A stretch of 64,000 nucleotides of DNA from an uncultured Erythrobacter sp. (GTDB lineage Bacteria > Pseudomonadota > Alphaproteobacteria > Sphingomonadales > Sphingomonadaceae), in assembly GCF_947502395.1 (NCBI RefSeq), contig NZ_CANMZM010000003.1, positions 496,001 through 560,000 on the forward strand. Reading direction: 5' to 3'. Shown here one piece after another: positions 17,383-28,045 of the stretch (position 1 is the first letter of the stretch; every line of letters begins with the position of its first letter). The translations under genes were made by a program, and so were the position numbers. Under the pieces are notes generated by a model. That model did no database searches and was not told where the DNA came from. It was given only the letters and a program-made list of their open reading frames with translations.

Positions 17383-18099
17383 ATGTTGAAGAAACTCGGA
17401 GCAGAATTTGTAGGGACGTTCTGGCTGGTGTTCGGGGGATGCGGATCCGCCGTGCTTGCGGCTACTTTTCCCGAACTCGGCATTGGGTTTGTCGGCGTTT
17501 CGATAGCCTTTGGCTTAACTGTTCTGACGATGGCGTATGCTGTTGGCGGTATTTCGGGTGGTCACTTTAACCCGGCGGTTTCATTGGGATTGGCGATTGG
17601 TAAGCGCTTTTCATGGGGCGAACTTGCTCCGTATTGGGCGGCGCAATTGTTGGGGTCCTTTACCGCTGCCGGAATGCTCTATGTCATTGCGAGTGGTGCG
17701 CCGGGCTTTGAACCTGGCGGCTTTGCTTCCAACGGATATGGTGAGCTTTCACCGGGCGGATATTCTATGACTGCTGCCCTTGTGGCAGAGATCGTTTTGA
17801 CAGCAGGGTTCCTGATCGTCATCTTGGGGGCGACATCATCAAAGGCACCGGCTGGCTTTGCACCGATCGCAATTGGCTTGGCGCTCACGTTGATCCACCT
17901 CATCTCGATCCCTGTGACCAATACCTCGGTTAATCCTGCGCGTTCGACCAGCGTTGCATTCTATTCAGAGACGGCCGCCGTGCCGCAGCTTTGGTTGTTC
18001 TGGATCGCGCCGTTGGCAGGGGCGGCAATTGGGGCCGTTATTTGGGGGCTTATCGCTCCTGATGAATCGCTGGAGAACCTTGGCGGCACTGAAGGCTGA
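17383..18099 (+). CDS. aqpZ: Aquaporin Z
   Basis: MIP family with NPA motifs [15 protein letters not shown] and [14 protein letters not shown]. Confidence 0.95.
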   Translation: MLKKLGAEFVGTFWLVFGGCGSAVLAATFPELGIGFVGVSIAFGLTVLTMAYAVGGISGGHFNPAVSLGLAIGKRFSWGELAPYWAAQLLGSFTAAGMLYVIASGAPGFEPGGFASNGYGELSPGGYSMTAALVAEIVLTAGFLIVILGATSSKAPAGFAPIAIGLALTLIHLISIPVTNTSVNPARSTSVAFYSETAAVPQLWLFWIAPLAGAAIGAVIWGLIAPDESLENLGGTEG

Positions 18100-18151
18100 T
18101 CAAAACTGGTAAGGGTTCCCTACGCTGGCACATGCGGCTAAGGCCTCACCC

Positions 18152-18596
<445 letters not shown>

Positions 18597-18619
18597 ATTT
18601 GCGGTTCGAACTCTGTAGC

Positions 18620-20110
18620 TCAGGCAGCGTCGGTGGTTTGCTCTACCGGTGGGTATAGCTCATCCAGTGGGCGTGAGCGTCCATCAGCACAAACGAGCCG
18701 AACATGGAAACGCTTCATCCTGCGAGGGCCGGGCACGCCGACACTGTGAGCGATGACACCTATCTCCTTGCGCATTTGCTGAACAAAGTTGGCCACCCGC
18801 ACAGCTTTGTTCGCGGGGTCGAGACCGCGTTGAAGCGCGGGGTCATGGGTCGTAATCCCGGTGGGGCATGTGTTCTTATTGCACTTCATCGCCTGGATGC
18901 AGCCCAATGCGAACATGAAGCCGCGCGCCGAGATGGTGAAATCAGCGCCCGCACACAACGCCCACGCGACTTCGCTTGGCGTGATCAGCTTGCCGCTTGC
19001 AATGATCCTAATGCGGTCTTTGAGGCCTGCCTTGTCACGCAGGTCGACGAGCATGGGGAGCGCCTCCCGCAGCGTCAGGCCGACATTATCCATAAGCGGG
19101 AGCGGCGCAGCCCCGGTCCCGCCATCGCCGCTGTCGACGGTGATAAAGTCAGGCGCGCATTCGGGACCACGACGGTTGATCTCATCAAACATCTCCTCAA
19201 GCCAACCGTAGGCACCGATCACAGTCTTGAAGCCCACCGGCTTGCCGGTGACGTCGCGAATGTGAGCGATTTGATCGAGCAGTTCTTCATTGCTGCCGAT
19301 GTCATGATGGCGATTGGGAGAAATCGACGCTTCGCCCACGGGAATGCCTCGGATGCTCGCGATCTCCTCATTCACCTTGCCAGCTGGCAAGATACCGCCC
19401 TTTCCTGGCTTGGCGCCTTGCGACAGCTTGAGTTCGAACATCCGAACCTGTTCATGGGAGGCGACTTCGCGAAGCTTCTTATCCGAGAGATTGCCCTCAT
19501 CATCGCGCACACCATACTTGGCGGTGCCGATTTGGAAGACGATGTCGCAGCCGCCCTCAAGATGGTAGGGCGAAAGCCCGCCTTCGCCAGTATTCATCCA
19601 GCAGCCCGCTTTGGCCGCACCGTTTGAGAGTGCACGCACAGCTGGCGTTGAAAGCGCCCCATAACTCATGCCTGAAATGTTAAAAAAGGAAGGTGCATCG
19701 TAGGGAATGCGTGCGGCCCCTTCGCCAATGCGCATGGGATTGGAGGTAACGCTGTCGCGTTCCAATACAGGCCAGGGGCAGTTGACGAAAATTGGTGTCC
19801 CTACCGGTTCAAGATTACGGGTCGAACCAAAGGCCACATTGGTTGAATCGCCTTGTGAGGCTTCATTGACCCACTCGCGCTGGGCTCTGTTGAAGGGCAT
19901 TTCCTCGCGGTCCATGGCGAAGAAATATTGGCGGAAGAATTCACCAAGCTCGGACAGGATGTTACGCATCCTTCCGATGATCGGATAGTTGCGACGCACC
20001 GTGTCACTTGTCTGATAGCGGTCGACAAAAAACAGCACGATCAGCGACAAGGCAACCAGGCCGATAACGAATACGAAAAGCGATGTCAGAATGTCTAATG
20101 TTGCGGCCAC
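18620..20110 (-). CDS. FMN-binding glutamate synthase-family protein (GltB-like, membrane-anchored)
   Basis: N-terminal TM; ISGMSYGALSTPAVRALSNGAAKAGCWMNTGEGGLSPYHLEGG, KPGKGGILPAGKV, FITVDSGDGGTGAAPLPLMDNVGL, GCIQAMKCNKNTCPTGITTHDP. Confidence 0.94.
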   Translation of the reverse strand: MAATLDILTSLFVFVIGLVALSLIVLFFVDRYQTSDTVRRNYPIIGRMRNILSELGEFFRQYFFAMDREEMPFNRAQREWVNEASQGDSTNVAFGSTRNLEPVGTPIFVNCPWPVLERDSVTSNPMRIGEGAARIPYDAPSFFNISGMSYGALSTPAVRALSNGAAKAGCWMNTGEGGLSPYHLEGGCDIVFQIGTAKYGVRDDEGNLSDKKLREVASHEQVRMFELKLSQGAKPGKGGILPAGKVNEEIASIRGIPVGEASISPNRHHDIGSNEELLDQIAHIRDVTGKPVGFKTVIGAYGWLEEMFDEINRRGPECAPDFITVDSGDGGTGAAPLPLMDNVGLTLREALPMLVDLRDKAGLKDRIRIIASGKLITPSEVAWALCAGADFTISARGFMFALGCIQAMKCNKNTCPTGITTHDPALQRGLDPANKAVRVANFVQQMRKEIGVIAHSVGVPGPRRMKRFHVRLVCADGRSRPLDELYPPVEQTTDAA

Positions 20111-20183
20111 AAAAACCCTTCCTAATTCCCTGATACCGATTGTTCGCGCTCTGGCGCTGGTCCGTTACACATTGATAGAGAAC

Positions 20184-20220
20184 AAAAACGCCGGGCCTTG
20201 CTTAATGGCAAGGCCCGGCG
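20184..20220 (-). terminator. Rho-independent terminator for the autotransporter gene
   Basis: 13-bp perfect stem CGCCGGGCCTTGC/GCAAGGCCCGGCG (20189-20220), followed on the minus strand by TTTTTGTT. Confidence 0.85.
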
Positions 20221-20250
20221 CTTGTTACAGCCAAGGCTTTTGTTGGAGGC

Positions 20251-23200
20251 TTAGAAGCGCCAGCTCAGTGAAGCTTGCGCCTGGTCATTCGAAAGAACGC
20301 CGCGGCCCATGTCTGAGGTGACCGAGATCGTTGCTGAGAAGTTGTTACCCAGCAGCATTTCGGCACCCGCATTGACGCTCACCCACTCAGGGTCGAGTGC
20401 GTTGGTGATTGCAAACGGTGTGTCAGAAGCGCCGAAGAAGTGCGCTGTGACAACGTCTTCAGTGTCGCCCAGCTCACGAGCATAAGCCACCGAACCGAAC
20501 GCACGAAGCGCGTTCTTCTCAGATGCCATGATGTCCACACTAGCCATGGCGCCGACCTTCGCACCGAGCGAGGTGAAGGTACGCTCGTTGACATTCAGGC
20601 CAAATGCGCCAGCACCTGTCTCTTCAAACGCACCAATGCGGTTGTTGAGATAGTCCATGCTCGCCACAGGGCCCATTTCGAAGCCCTCAGCAATATCGAA
20701 AGCGTAGCCAAGGCGAACACCGCCGAAGACTTGATCGCCATCAGATTGGCCGATTGCGTTCTCATAAGCGGTGCGGAACTCTCCAGCAGACTGACGGTTC
20801 ACGCCAAGACGCTGATCAGCAGTACCGGCATAACCATCGGCGAAGAGACCACCGTCGCTGTACGTCGCGTAGATTGCGACTGAGCGGCTGTTGTCTTCTT
20901 GCGGCTGAGTACCCGCGAGTGCCAGCTGGCTGTTTCGAATGTTGGACACCGCAACACCAAAGCTGAAGCCTTCACTCAATGCCACGTCAGCACCAACGGT
21001 AATCTCACCAGCTTGGCTAAGGGCAGCCTGCTCGAACGCGTTCGCGCCGACTTCGCCAATGGTCTGGCCATTGATGCCAAAGGCACCGAACCCTGCCGTT
21101 CCATTGCCGAGCACGCTCTGCTGGAGCTGACCGCCGTTGCGGTAGATGCCAGATGCAGTGCCGAACATGCCGATCTTGCCAACCTCAGCAGGTGCACCGC
21201 CAGCGATCGCAAAGCTCGCATTACCTGCAGCGGTGAAGCCACCAGCAGCTCGCGAGCCGTCACGAAGCGACAGAGTGCGCTGAGCAATCTGGCCAGTGAA
21301 GCGGTGCGAGAACGAGTTAGCGGTGAACGTCTGATTGAAGGCGTTCACTGGCGTGAGCGAGCTCAGGGTTGCTCCGAGAGTTTCAAAGCTTGCGCTATGA
21401 ATAACGTCGAACAGACCTGCAAATTCAGCATAGTTGTTCTTGAGCATCGTATCTAGAGCACCGCCGAGCGATTCCATCCTGCTTCCGCGACCCATAAGGG
21501 TGCGAAGGCTCCGAGCGGTGATCTCAACGATCACTTCATTGCCTTCAACGCGACTTTCAGCTTGCAGAGTTGCAGAGTTGCTCAAAAGCACAGTCTCATC
21601 AAAGGTTCCGTCAATCGCGCCAGCTGTCAGCGCGGTGTATTCCGTGCCGAAGCGAGGACGACGATCGGTTGTAGCAACCAAAAGGGTGCCCCCAAGCAAT
21701 GCCGCGCCTGACACATTGTAGACGTCAGAGTTGATAGTGCGGCGACGACCACGGCTGAACTCCGACAGAAGGAAACCTGTCGATGTTTGGAGGTAGTCAC
21801 CATTGATTGTCATGGAACCAAACGAACCGAAGCCACCTGCATTGAGCAAGCCACTGCCATTTAGCAACGCATTGGTGTTGATTGTACCACCGTCACCGGC
21901 AATCTCACCGCTTACCAGCAGGTAGAACGGAGTGTTCACCGTACCATCGACTTCCACAAGTCCGCCAAACTGCTCGATGTCTTGGATGGTTGTGAAGCTG
22001 AACGGCGAGTCAACAAAGACCTCCGCATCGGCATTGTTCACAACCAGCTTGTCGATCTCAACGTCGAGGTCGACCGTAGTGCGTCCTTCGTTGTTCAGAT
22101 GAACTTCGAAGTACTGTGCAGGATTTGCGAATGCCACTCCAACGGTGCCGTCAGTGTTCTGAGGAACAAAGCCGGTTGAACCCGGACCAAGCAGCGCAGA
22201 GCTTTCTGGAAGCGCGATTGGAATGCCTTCAAATCCAGGGGTGATCGCGGTTGTATTGCCCGAGATATCGCCACCAAGCACATTGCCGAACTTACCATCT
22301 GCGGCCGTGATTCCAGGCTCGTTTCCGGTTGGAGTGCCATTAACGATGTCGCCGTTTGCATCTTGGATGAAGAAGCCAGGGTCAAGATCCTGTGTCCAAT
22401 GCGATGCATCTGACCAGTTGCCGTCACCAGCGTTAGCAGAGACATACTTGTACGGAGTGTTCTCTGTAATGAACTCAAAGAAAGGATACAGCGGGTTGTA
22501 GAAGCTTACGTCTGAGTAGGTGCCGCCAAGCTGAAAGAAGTCGAAGCCACCAGAAAGAACGCCAATGGCAAGCGGGAACTCTGCGATCTGGTCAGCAACA
22601 AGCGGAGAGCCTGAGTCGCCTGGACCTGTGCCTACTTCGCCTGGAAGAGCATCGCCATCGAAGAAGTCAATTGCGAAGACAGCCTCAAGAGATTCGCAAG
22701 AAATGGTGCCGCCAGGGAAATCACAGCCAGCCTGTTCTTCAGGCGTGCGGTCCGGATTGTCGAAATCAGTCCAATAGTAGTTTTGGCTTACTGAACCAAT
22801 TGTCTGGGTTGCCGGGGCAAAATCAGAGAAGACACCTCCGATGAAATCGCCAAGGCTGCCATTAAGGCTCAGCATATTTTCACCCACCCGGCGAAGGAAG
22901 CGGCTTCCGGCGTTGGTCCCGCCAGTGAGACCGGTTCCGTTAGTACCATAGCCTACCTGAAGAACGTGGGTTGTCTGGGCCAAAGGTGAAAGAAGTAGTG
23001 ACAAGGAAGGAACGTCGAGGATCGGTTGGTCAACGGCGACCAGCGCGATATCCGCCCAAGGGAAACCAAGACCGGTATTATCCGGATTGGCGGTTGGGTG
23101 AATGACGACGTCCGTGCTCAAAGCCGAACCGCCTTCATTGTAACCTGCGCCCGTCTGAGCGTAGGTGATCAGACGGGTAAAGCTTTCTTGGCCTGTCGAG

Positions 23201-23778
23201 ATCACCAATGTTGTGTCGGCTTGGCCTGGCAGGCCGTAGGTTTCCGAAGACGTTGTCGCAATCGGACCGTCACTGCCATTCACACAGTGTGCAGCCGTCA
23301 AAATCGTACGCGGGTTGATCACACTGCCTGAGCAGTTGAAGAAGATGCCGCCAGCATCGGGACCTGTGTTGACCTGTTGGAAGATATGCACCGCATATGG
23401 CGCAATGTTGTCCGGATCACCAAAGTCCACGCCTACGTCATCACGAACAAGGAGGCGCTGTTCCGGGTCGACGATCGAACCAATGAAACCGTTGTCAGTG
23501 CGAGCGGTTCGGAAGTCGCCAATCGTGTCGAGATTGCCTGCGAATTCGAAGGTGTCGATACCCGAAAACGTGTTCAGCGGCGACATACTGCTGGTCGCGC
23601 CTGGTGAGCCGGCGTCTTCAGACTCGCTTTCCGTTTCCAGTCGGAATGAGACTTCGTCGGTTTCGGCCTCGCTGCTTGCAACATCTGCGTTTCCGCCTGA
23701 AGCGTATGCAGGTGATGCGGCAAGAGCTCCGGCAAGAGCCATGCAGCCCGCGCCAGAAAGAAGGATACGATTTTTCAT
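20251..23778 (-). CDS. Trypsin-like serine protease autotransporter (type V secretion)
   Basis: ATG at 23778 with signal peptide MKNRILLSGAGCMALAGALAASPAYAS; ILTAAHC and GDSGSPL catalytic motifs; NWSDASHW passenger motif; C-terminal autotransporter barrel ending ASLSWRF. Confidence 0.92.
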   Translation of the reverse strand: MKNRILLSGAGCMALAGALAASPAYASGGNADVASSEAETDEVSFRLETESESEDAGSPGATSSMSPLNTFSGIDTFEFAGNLDTIGDFRTARTDNGFIGSIVDPEQRLLVRDDVGVDFGDPDNIAPYAVHIFQQVNTGPDAGGIFFNCSGSVINPRTILTAAHCVNGSDGPIATTSSETYGLPGQADTTLVISTGQESFTRLITYAQTGAGYNEGGSALSTDVVIHPTANPDNTGLGFPWADIALVAVDQPILDVPSLSLLLSPLAQTTHVLQVGYGTNGTGLTGGTNAGSRFLRRVGENMLSLNGSLGDFIGGVFSDFAPATQTIGSVSQNYYWTDFDNPDRTPEEQAGCDFPGGTISCESLEAVFAIDFFDGDALPGEVGTGPGDSGSPLVADQIAEFPLAIGVLSGGFDFFQLGGTYSDVSFYNPLYPFFEFITENTPYKYVSANAGDGNWSDASHWTQDLDPGFFIQDANGDIVNGTPTGNEPGITAADGKFGNVLGGDISGNTTAITPGFEGIPIALPESSALLGPGSTGFVPQNTDGTVGVAFANPAQYFEVHLNNEGRTTVDLDVEIDKLVVNNADAEVFVDSPFSFTTIQDIEQFGGLVEVDGTVNTPFYLLVSGEIAGDGGTINTNALLNGSGLLNAGGFGSFGSMTINGDYLQTSTGFLLSEFSRGRRRTINSDVYNVSGAALLGGTLLVATTDRRPRFGTEYTALTAGAIDGTFDETVLLSNSATLQAESRVEGNEVIVEITARSLRTLMGRGSRMESLGGALDTMLKNNYAEFAGLFDVIHSASFETLGATLSSLTPVNAFNQTFTANSFSHRFTGQIAQRTLSLRDGSRAAGGFTAAGNASFAIAGGAPAEVGKIGMFGTASGIYRNGGQLQQSVLGNGTAGFGAFGINGQTIGEVGANAFEQAALSQAGEITVGADVALSEGFSFGVAVSNIRNSQLALAGTQPQEDNSRSVAIYATYSDGGLFADGYAGTADQRLGVNRQSAGEFRTAYENAIGQSDGDQVFGGVRLGYAFDIAEGFEMGPVASMDYLNNRIGAFEETGAGAFGLNVNERTFTSLGAKVGAMASVDIMASEKNALRAFGSVAYARELGDTEDVVTAHFFGASDTPFAITNALDPEWVSVNAGAEMLLGNNFSATISVTSDMGRGVLSNDQAQASLSWRF

Positions 23779-23971
23779 GAATTGCCCCTTTGCATATGTA
23801 GTTTCCCCTAACCGGAAGCTACAGAGAATCAGGGGGTTTCCCAAGACAAAATTTTACGTTTCAGTAACTTTTTGGCACGGCCTACCGAATAAGCAGCCTT
23901 CCTAAAGCCGAAACGCCAGAAAAGCGTCCCATTACGGGACTAAGATTCCGCAAAGCTTGGCAAATTTCGAA

Positions 23972-25282
23972 TCACTGGCGCCCGATGCTGTGATAGGTAA
24001 ATCCGCGAGAGCGAACGTCTTCTGGCGTGTAAATATTGCGCAAATCGACCAGGACCGGTGCGTTAGCCAGACCTTTCACTCTCGCAAGATCGAGCGCCCT
24101 AAACGCGTCCCACTCTGTCACGATAACAGTAGCATCCGCGCCTTCGATTGCTGAATATGGATCGGTGCACATTTTGACCTCTGGCATAAGCGGCTGAGCC
24201 TGCTCCATCCCTTCTGGATCATAGGCCGATACCAGAACACCTGCATCAGTCAGGGTCTGGGCAACCGCAATCGCCGGTGAATCGCGCATGTCGTCAGTGT
24301 TAGGCTTGAACGTCAGACCCAAAAGCGCCGCTTTTTTGCCGCGAGCAACGTCGGCACCACCTAATGCATCAAGTACTTTGCGACCCATGGCGCGTTTTCG
24401 GCTGTCGTTCACATTGACCACCGCCTCCACGATGCGCGTCGGGCTATCATAGTCTTCTGCTGTCTTGAGGAGAGCGAGCGTGTCCTTTGGGAAGCAAGAA
24501 CCGCCATAGCCTGGTCCTGCATGGAGGAACTTGGCACCGATACGATTGTCCATGCCGATGCCGCGGCTCACATCTTGAACATTGGCGCCTACCTTCTCGC
24601 AGAGATCAGCCATCTCATTGATAAAGGTGATCTTGGTCGCAAGGAATGCGTTTGCGGCATATTTTATCAGCTCGCTGGTGCGGCGCGAGGTAAACAGAAG
24701 GGGCGATTCATTCAGGAATAGCGGGCGGTAGACTTCGCTCATAACATCGCGGCCAAAATCATCCTCTGCTCCGATGACGATCCGATCTGGCCGCTTGAAG
24801 TCGCCAATCGCTGCCCCTTCGCGAAGGAACTCCGGGTTTGAAACCACAGCGAACCGATGGGCAGTTCCGCTGTTGGCCAAGATACGTTCCACCTCGTCAC
24901 CAGTGCCAACGGGCACAGTGGACTTGGTCACAATCACAGCTTCATTGGCCAAGTGCTCACCGATCTCTTGGGCAACGGCATAGACAAATGACAGATCTGC
25001 ATGGCCATCGCCGCGGCGGCTTGGGGTGCCGACCGCGATGAAGATGGCAGCTGCGTCTTTGATCCCTTCAGCAAGCGATGTTGTGAACGACAAACGGCCA
25101 GATTTGACATTGCTTTCTACCAGGCTGTCGAGACCGGGTTCGTATATCGGCATTACGCCATCATGGAGCCGGTCGATCTTGCCCTGATCCTTGTCGATGC
25201 AGACCACGTCATGGCCAAAATCGGCAAAACAAGCTCCCGAAACGAGCCCAACGTAGCCGGACCCCACCATTGCAATTTTCAT
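23972..25282 (-). CDS. ugd: UDP-glucose 6-dehydrogenase
   Basis: MKIAMVGSGYVGLVSGACFADFGHDVVCIDKD, active-site GPGYGGSCFPKDTLALL, LTFKPNTDDMRDSPAI. Confidence 0.96.
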   Translation of the reverse strand: MKIAMVGSGYVGLVSGACFADFGHDVVCIDKDQGKIDRLHDGVMPIYEPGLDSLVESNVKSGRLSFTTSLAEGIKDAAAIFIAVGTPSRRGDGHADLSFVYAVAQEIGEHLANEAVIVTKSTVPVGTGDEVERILANSGTAHRFAVVSNPEFLREGAAIGDFKRPDRIVIGAEDDFGRDVMSEVYRPLFLNESPLLFTSRRTSELIKYAANAFLATKITFINEMADLCEKVGANVQDVSRGIGMDNRIGAKFLHAGPGYGGSCFPKDTLALLKTAEDYDSPTRIVEAVVNVNDSRKRAMGRKVLDALGGADVARGKKAALLGLTFKPNTDDMRDSPAIAVAQTLTDAGVLVSAYDPEGMEQAQPLMPEVKMCTDPYSAIEGADATVIVTEWDAFRALDLARVKGLANAPVLVDLRNIYTPEDVRSRGFTYHSIGRQ

Positions 25283-25370
25283 CGTCTATGTCCCTTGGGT
25301 CAAAACTTGTTCTTGCTTGGCAGGCCGCATCTCCCAAAGCCTGCTTGATTACAGCGATACTCAGAGCAGA

Positions 25371-26177
25371 CTATTGCCCTCGTCCGCCATGGAAAACCTC
25401 AACCGGTCCGCCATCGCTTTGGATCGTTTGAATAATCCGCCGCTGGTCGCCTTCAAGTACAAGCGCGCTAAGCACACCTGAACGAAAAGCACCAGTGTCA
25501 ATGCCAATCCGATTGCCGCAATCCATGACCTTGTTGAAGATAGTGTGACCGTGCACCACCACCTTATCTAACGGCCCCTCATGGCTAAGAAAGCGATCGC
25601 GGATCCACAAGAGATCACTGCGCTTCTGTTCGGTGATCGGCGCGGCAGGATCAATTCCGGCGTGCACAAAGAGGTAATCGCCTGCGACGATGTAATCTTC
25701 AAAGGTTGCTATGTAGTCCCGTTCTGCTTGGGAGATGAGTTGTGGGAGTGCCTCAAAAAGCTCATCTAAGCTCATCGTATTGAACTGCTTTTTGGAAAGT
25801 CCGTAGGAAAGCAGTGTTTCGCGTCCGCCGTGCTTTAGGAAATGGCGCAAAAACTCTGGCTTCTTGAACGCATCGAGCATCATTTGCTCGTGATTTCCTG
25901 CCAGAACGCGAACCACGCGTTGGGTTTGCCAATGCCGCGCCAGGTTCACGACGCCTGCGCTGTCATGTCCACGGTCGACCAAATCACCAAGCAAGACAAC
26001 TTGCGTGTCCTTTCCTGCCCGCGCTGCTTCGTCTTCTTCTATGGCTGCGACCATGGCTTTGAACAGGTCGAGACGCCCGTGAATATCTCCAATCAAATAG
26101 TAGCGCTCGCCTTCAGGGACCGCCGGCAGCAGAGTGTTGGGGCGGGGCCTAAAGAAAGAACGAATCGCATCAAACAT
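25371..26177 (-). CDS. Metallophosphoesterase (serine/threonine protein phosphatase-like)
   Basis: ATG at 26177 (MFDAIRSFFRPRPNT); YYLIGDIHGRLDLF, VVLLGDLVDRGHDSAGV, VRVLAGNHEQMML, VVVHGHTIF. Confidence 0.92.
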   Translation of the reverse strand: MFDAIRSFFRPRPNTLLPAVPEGERYYLIGDIHGRLDLFKAMVAAIEEDEAARAGKDTQVVLLGDLVDRGHDSAGVVNLARHWQTQRVVRVLAGNHEQMMLDAFKKPEFLRHFLKHGGRETLLSYGLSKKQFNTMSLDELFEALPQLISQAERDYIATFEDYIVAGDYLFVHAGIDPAAPITEQKRSDLLWIRDRFLSHEGPLDKVVVHGHTIFNKVMDCGNRIGIDTGAFRSGVLSALVLEGDQRRIIQTIQSDGGPVEVFHGGRGQ

Positions 26178-26521
26178 GACTTGTTTTGGCACCCTGGCGG
26201 GTGAATGCTTTCTATTTTGTCTGTTACGAGAAACCCTCGGGGTTCGGAAACTGTAACAGCTTAGTTCTGCCTTGTCGGAACGGCAACTCACCCGCAGATC
26301 TTTGTTCCGCAATGGGTTTAGCTCCACCATAATGAGTGATGCACAAACTCAACAATGAGAGCATCGTGAAGCTGCAATAACCCAAATAGTGCAAAAGTGT
26401 CTTGTGCGGCGCACCATAAATGTGCACGATTGTGTCGCGTTCGGATGAGACTGCGTCATAAACAAGCAGCCGACGAGCGTGCAGGTGGGACGAAGCAACA
26501 ACATTATCAAAGGAAGTTGTA

Positions 26522-27421
26522 ATGCTCACGTCCATCCGCGGCCTTTCGGCTGCAACCCTCTCTATGGGACTGCTTGTTACTGCAGCACCAGCCTTCGCCG
26601 AAGAATCCTCTGCTGGCGAAACAACCATCGTGAATGAAGAGCTTGTCGCAGCTTCGGCTGCGCTTGATGCCAAGCCAGTTCTCTCCACCTCTGATCGCGC
26701 AATCGAGCCGATTAATGAGGCTGAAGCGAACAAGGTGGCTGGTGAAAGCGGGCTGAGCTTCTCAGCCAACGTTGCTTTTGCGACAGAATACCGTTTTCGG
26801 GGCGTTGGGCTGTCTGATGGCGAGTTCGCTATCCAGGGTGGTTTTGATGTCAGCCACTCATCGGGCCTGTATGTCGGCACCTGGGCGTCCAACATTGACG
26901 AACAGACCGTTGGTTTTGGTTCAACCGAGGTTGACCTTTACGGCGGTTGGAGCGGCGATGTCGGCGAAGGTATTTCGACCGACGTCGGGGTGATCTACTA
27001 TCTTTTCCCGGATGCTCCAGGCGTTGCTGGTAACACTGACTACATCGAGTTCTATGGCTCGTTGAGTTTCTCGCTCGCCTCTGTTTCCGTGACACCAGGC
27101 ATCGCCTACGCGCCCGATCAAGATTCGCTTGGCGATACCGATAACCTCTACCTGTATACTGATGTGAGTTTTGGGATTCCGGACACGCCGATCACGCTGA
27201 ATGGTCACATCGGCTACACTGATGGTTTCCTGACCTTCACGAATGACAGTGAGGCTTTCGATTGGTCGGTCAGTGCTGACTACGCTCTCAATGATACCTT
27301 CACTATCAGCGCCGCCTACATCGGCGTCGAAGGTGATGCAGCCAATGATTTGATCCAGCCTGATGGTGATCTGGTCTTCACTGGTGACGCGTTTGTGGCG
27401 ACGTTGTCGGCAAGCTTCTAA
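26522..27421 (+). CDS. TorF-family putative porin (Gcw_chp)
   Basis: Signal peptide; LSFSANVAFATEYRFRGVGLSDGEFAIQGGFDVSHSSGLYVGTWASNID and alternating beta-strand pattern ending VATLSASF. Confidence 0.88.
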   Translation: MLTSIRGLSAATLSMGLLVTAAPAFAEESSAGETTIVNEELVAASAALDAKPVLSTSDRAIEPINEAEANKVAGESGLSFSANVAFATEYRFRGVGLSDGEFAIQGGFDVSHSSGLYVGTWASNIDEQTVGFGSTEVDLYGGWSGDVGEGISTDVGVIYYLFPDAPGVAGNTDYIEFYGSLSFSLASVSVTPGIAYAPDQDSLGDTDNLYLYTDVSFGIPDTPITLNGHIGYTDGFLTFTNDSEAFDWSVSADYALNDTFTISAAYIGVEGDAANDLIQPDGDLVFTGDAFVATLSASF

Positions 27422-27463
27422 GCCAAACGCAGCAAGACAACCCGCTAAAAAGCGGGAGGAACG

Positions 27464-27495
27464 GGGCGCAAGATCATCAGGTCTTGCGCCCTTTT
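27464..27495 (+). terminator. Rho-independent terminator downstream of the TorF porin
   Basis: GGGCGCAAGA-TCATCAGG-TCTTGCGCCC followed by TTTT. Confidence 0.8.
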
Positions 27496-27583
27496 GCTTT
27501 TGCATGGTTCTCGATGCCGGGGCCGGAGCGCTTGCGGTCGATCTGACCAAGGATTATCTCGCTCTCGAAAGGACGTCCTCCGC

Positions 27584-28021
27584 ATGGTCAAGTATCTTCA
27601 TTCCATGATCCGCGTAACAGATCCTGACGCGACAATCGCATTCTTCAACTTGATCGGGCTCGAAGAGGTGCGCCGCTTCGATGTCGAGGCGGGGCGATTT
27701 ACGCTGATCTTCCTTGCCGCTCCTGGTCAAGAGGGAGTGGCCGAAATCGAATTGACTTACAATTGGCCCGCTCAGGATGGCAGCAAGCCAGAGGAATATC
27801 ACGGCGGGCGCAATTTTGGTCACCTGGCCTACCGCGTCGACGACATTTACGAGACCTGCTCGCGTCTTGCGGATGCCGGTCACACGATCCATCGTCCGCC
27901 GCGTGATGGGCACATGGCTTTCGTCAAATCACCCGATGGGATCTCGGTTGAGTTGCTTCAAGATGGCTATCTCGACCCAAAAGAGCCTTGGGCAAGTATG
28001 GAAAACACAGGAAGCTGGTAA
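27584..28021 (+). CDS. VOC-family lactoylglutathione lyase (glyoxalase I-like)
   Basis: MVKYLHSMIRVTDPDATIAFFNLIGLEEVRRFD..., GGRNFGHLAYRVDDIYETCSRLADAG, FVKSPDGISVELLQ. Confidence 0.88.
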   Translation: MVKYLHSMIRVTDPDATIAFFNLIGLEEVRRFDVEAGRFTLIFLAAPGQEGVAEIELTYNWPAQDGSKPEEYHGGRNFGHLAYRVDDIYETCSRLADAGHTIHRPPRDGHMAFVKSPDGISVELLQDGYLDPKEPWASMENTGSW

Positions 28022-28045
28022 GTCCTTGCGATCTTCAGCGGTGTC

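Noticed and set aside
18704-19627. 307-aa plus-strand ORF
   Set aside because: Antisense to the clearly homologous FMN-binding glutamate synthase gene; a shadow ORF of GC-rich codon usage.
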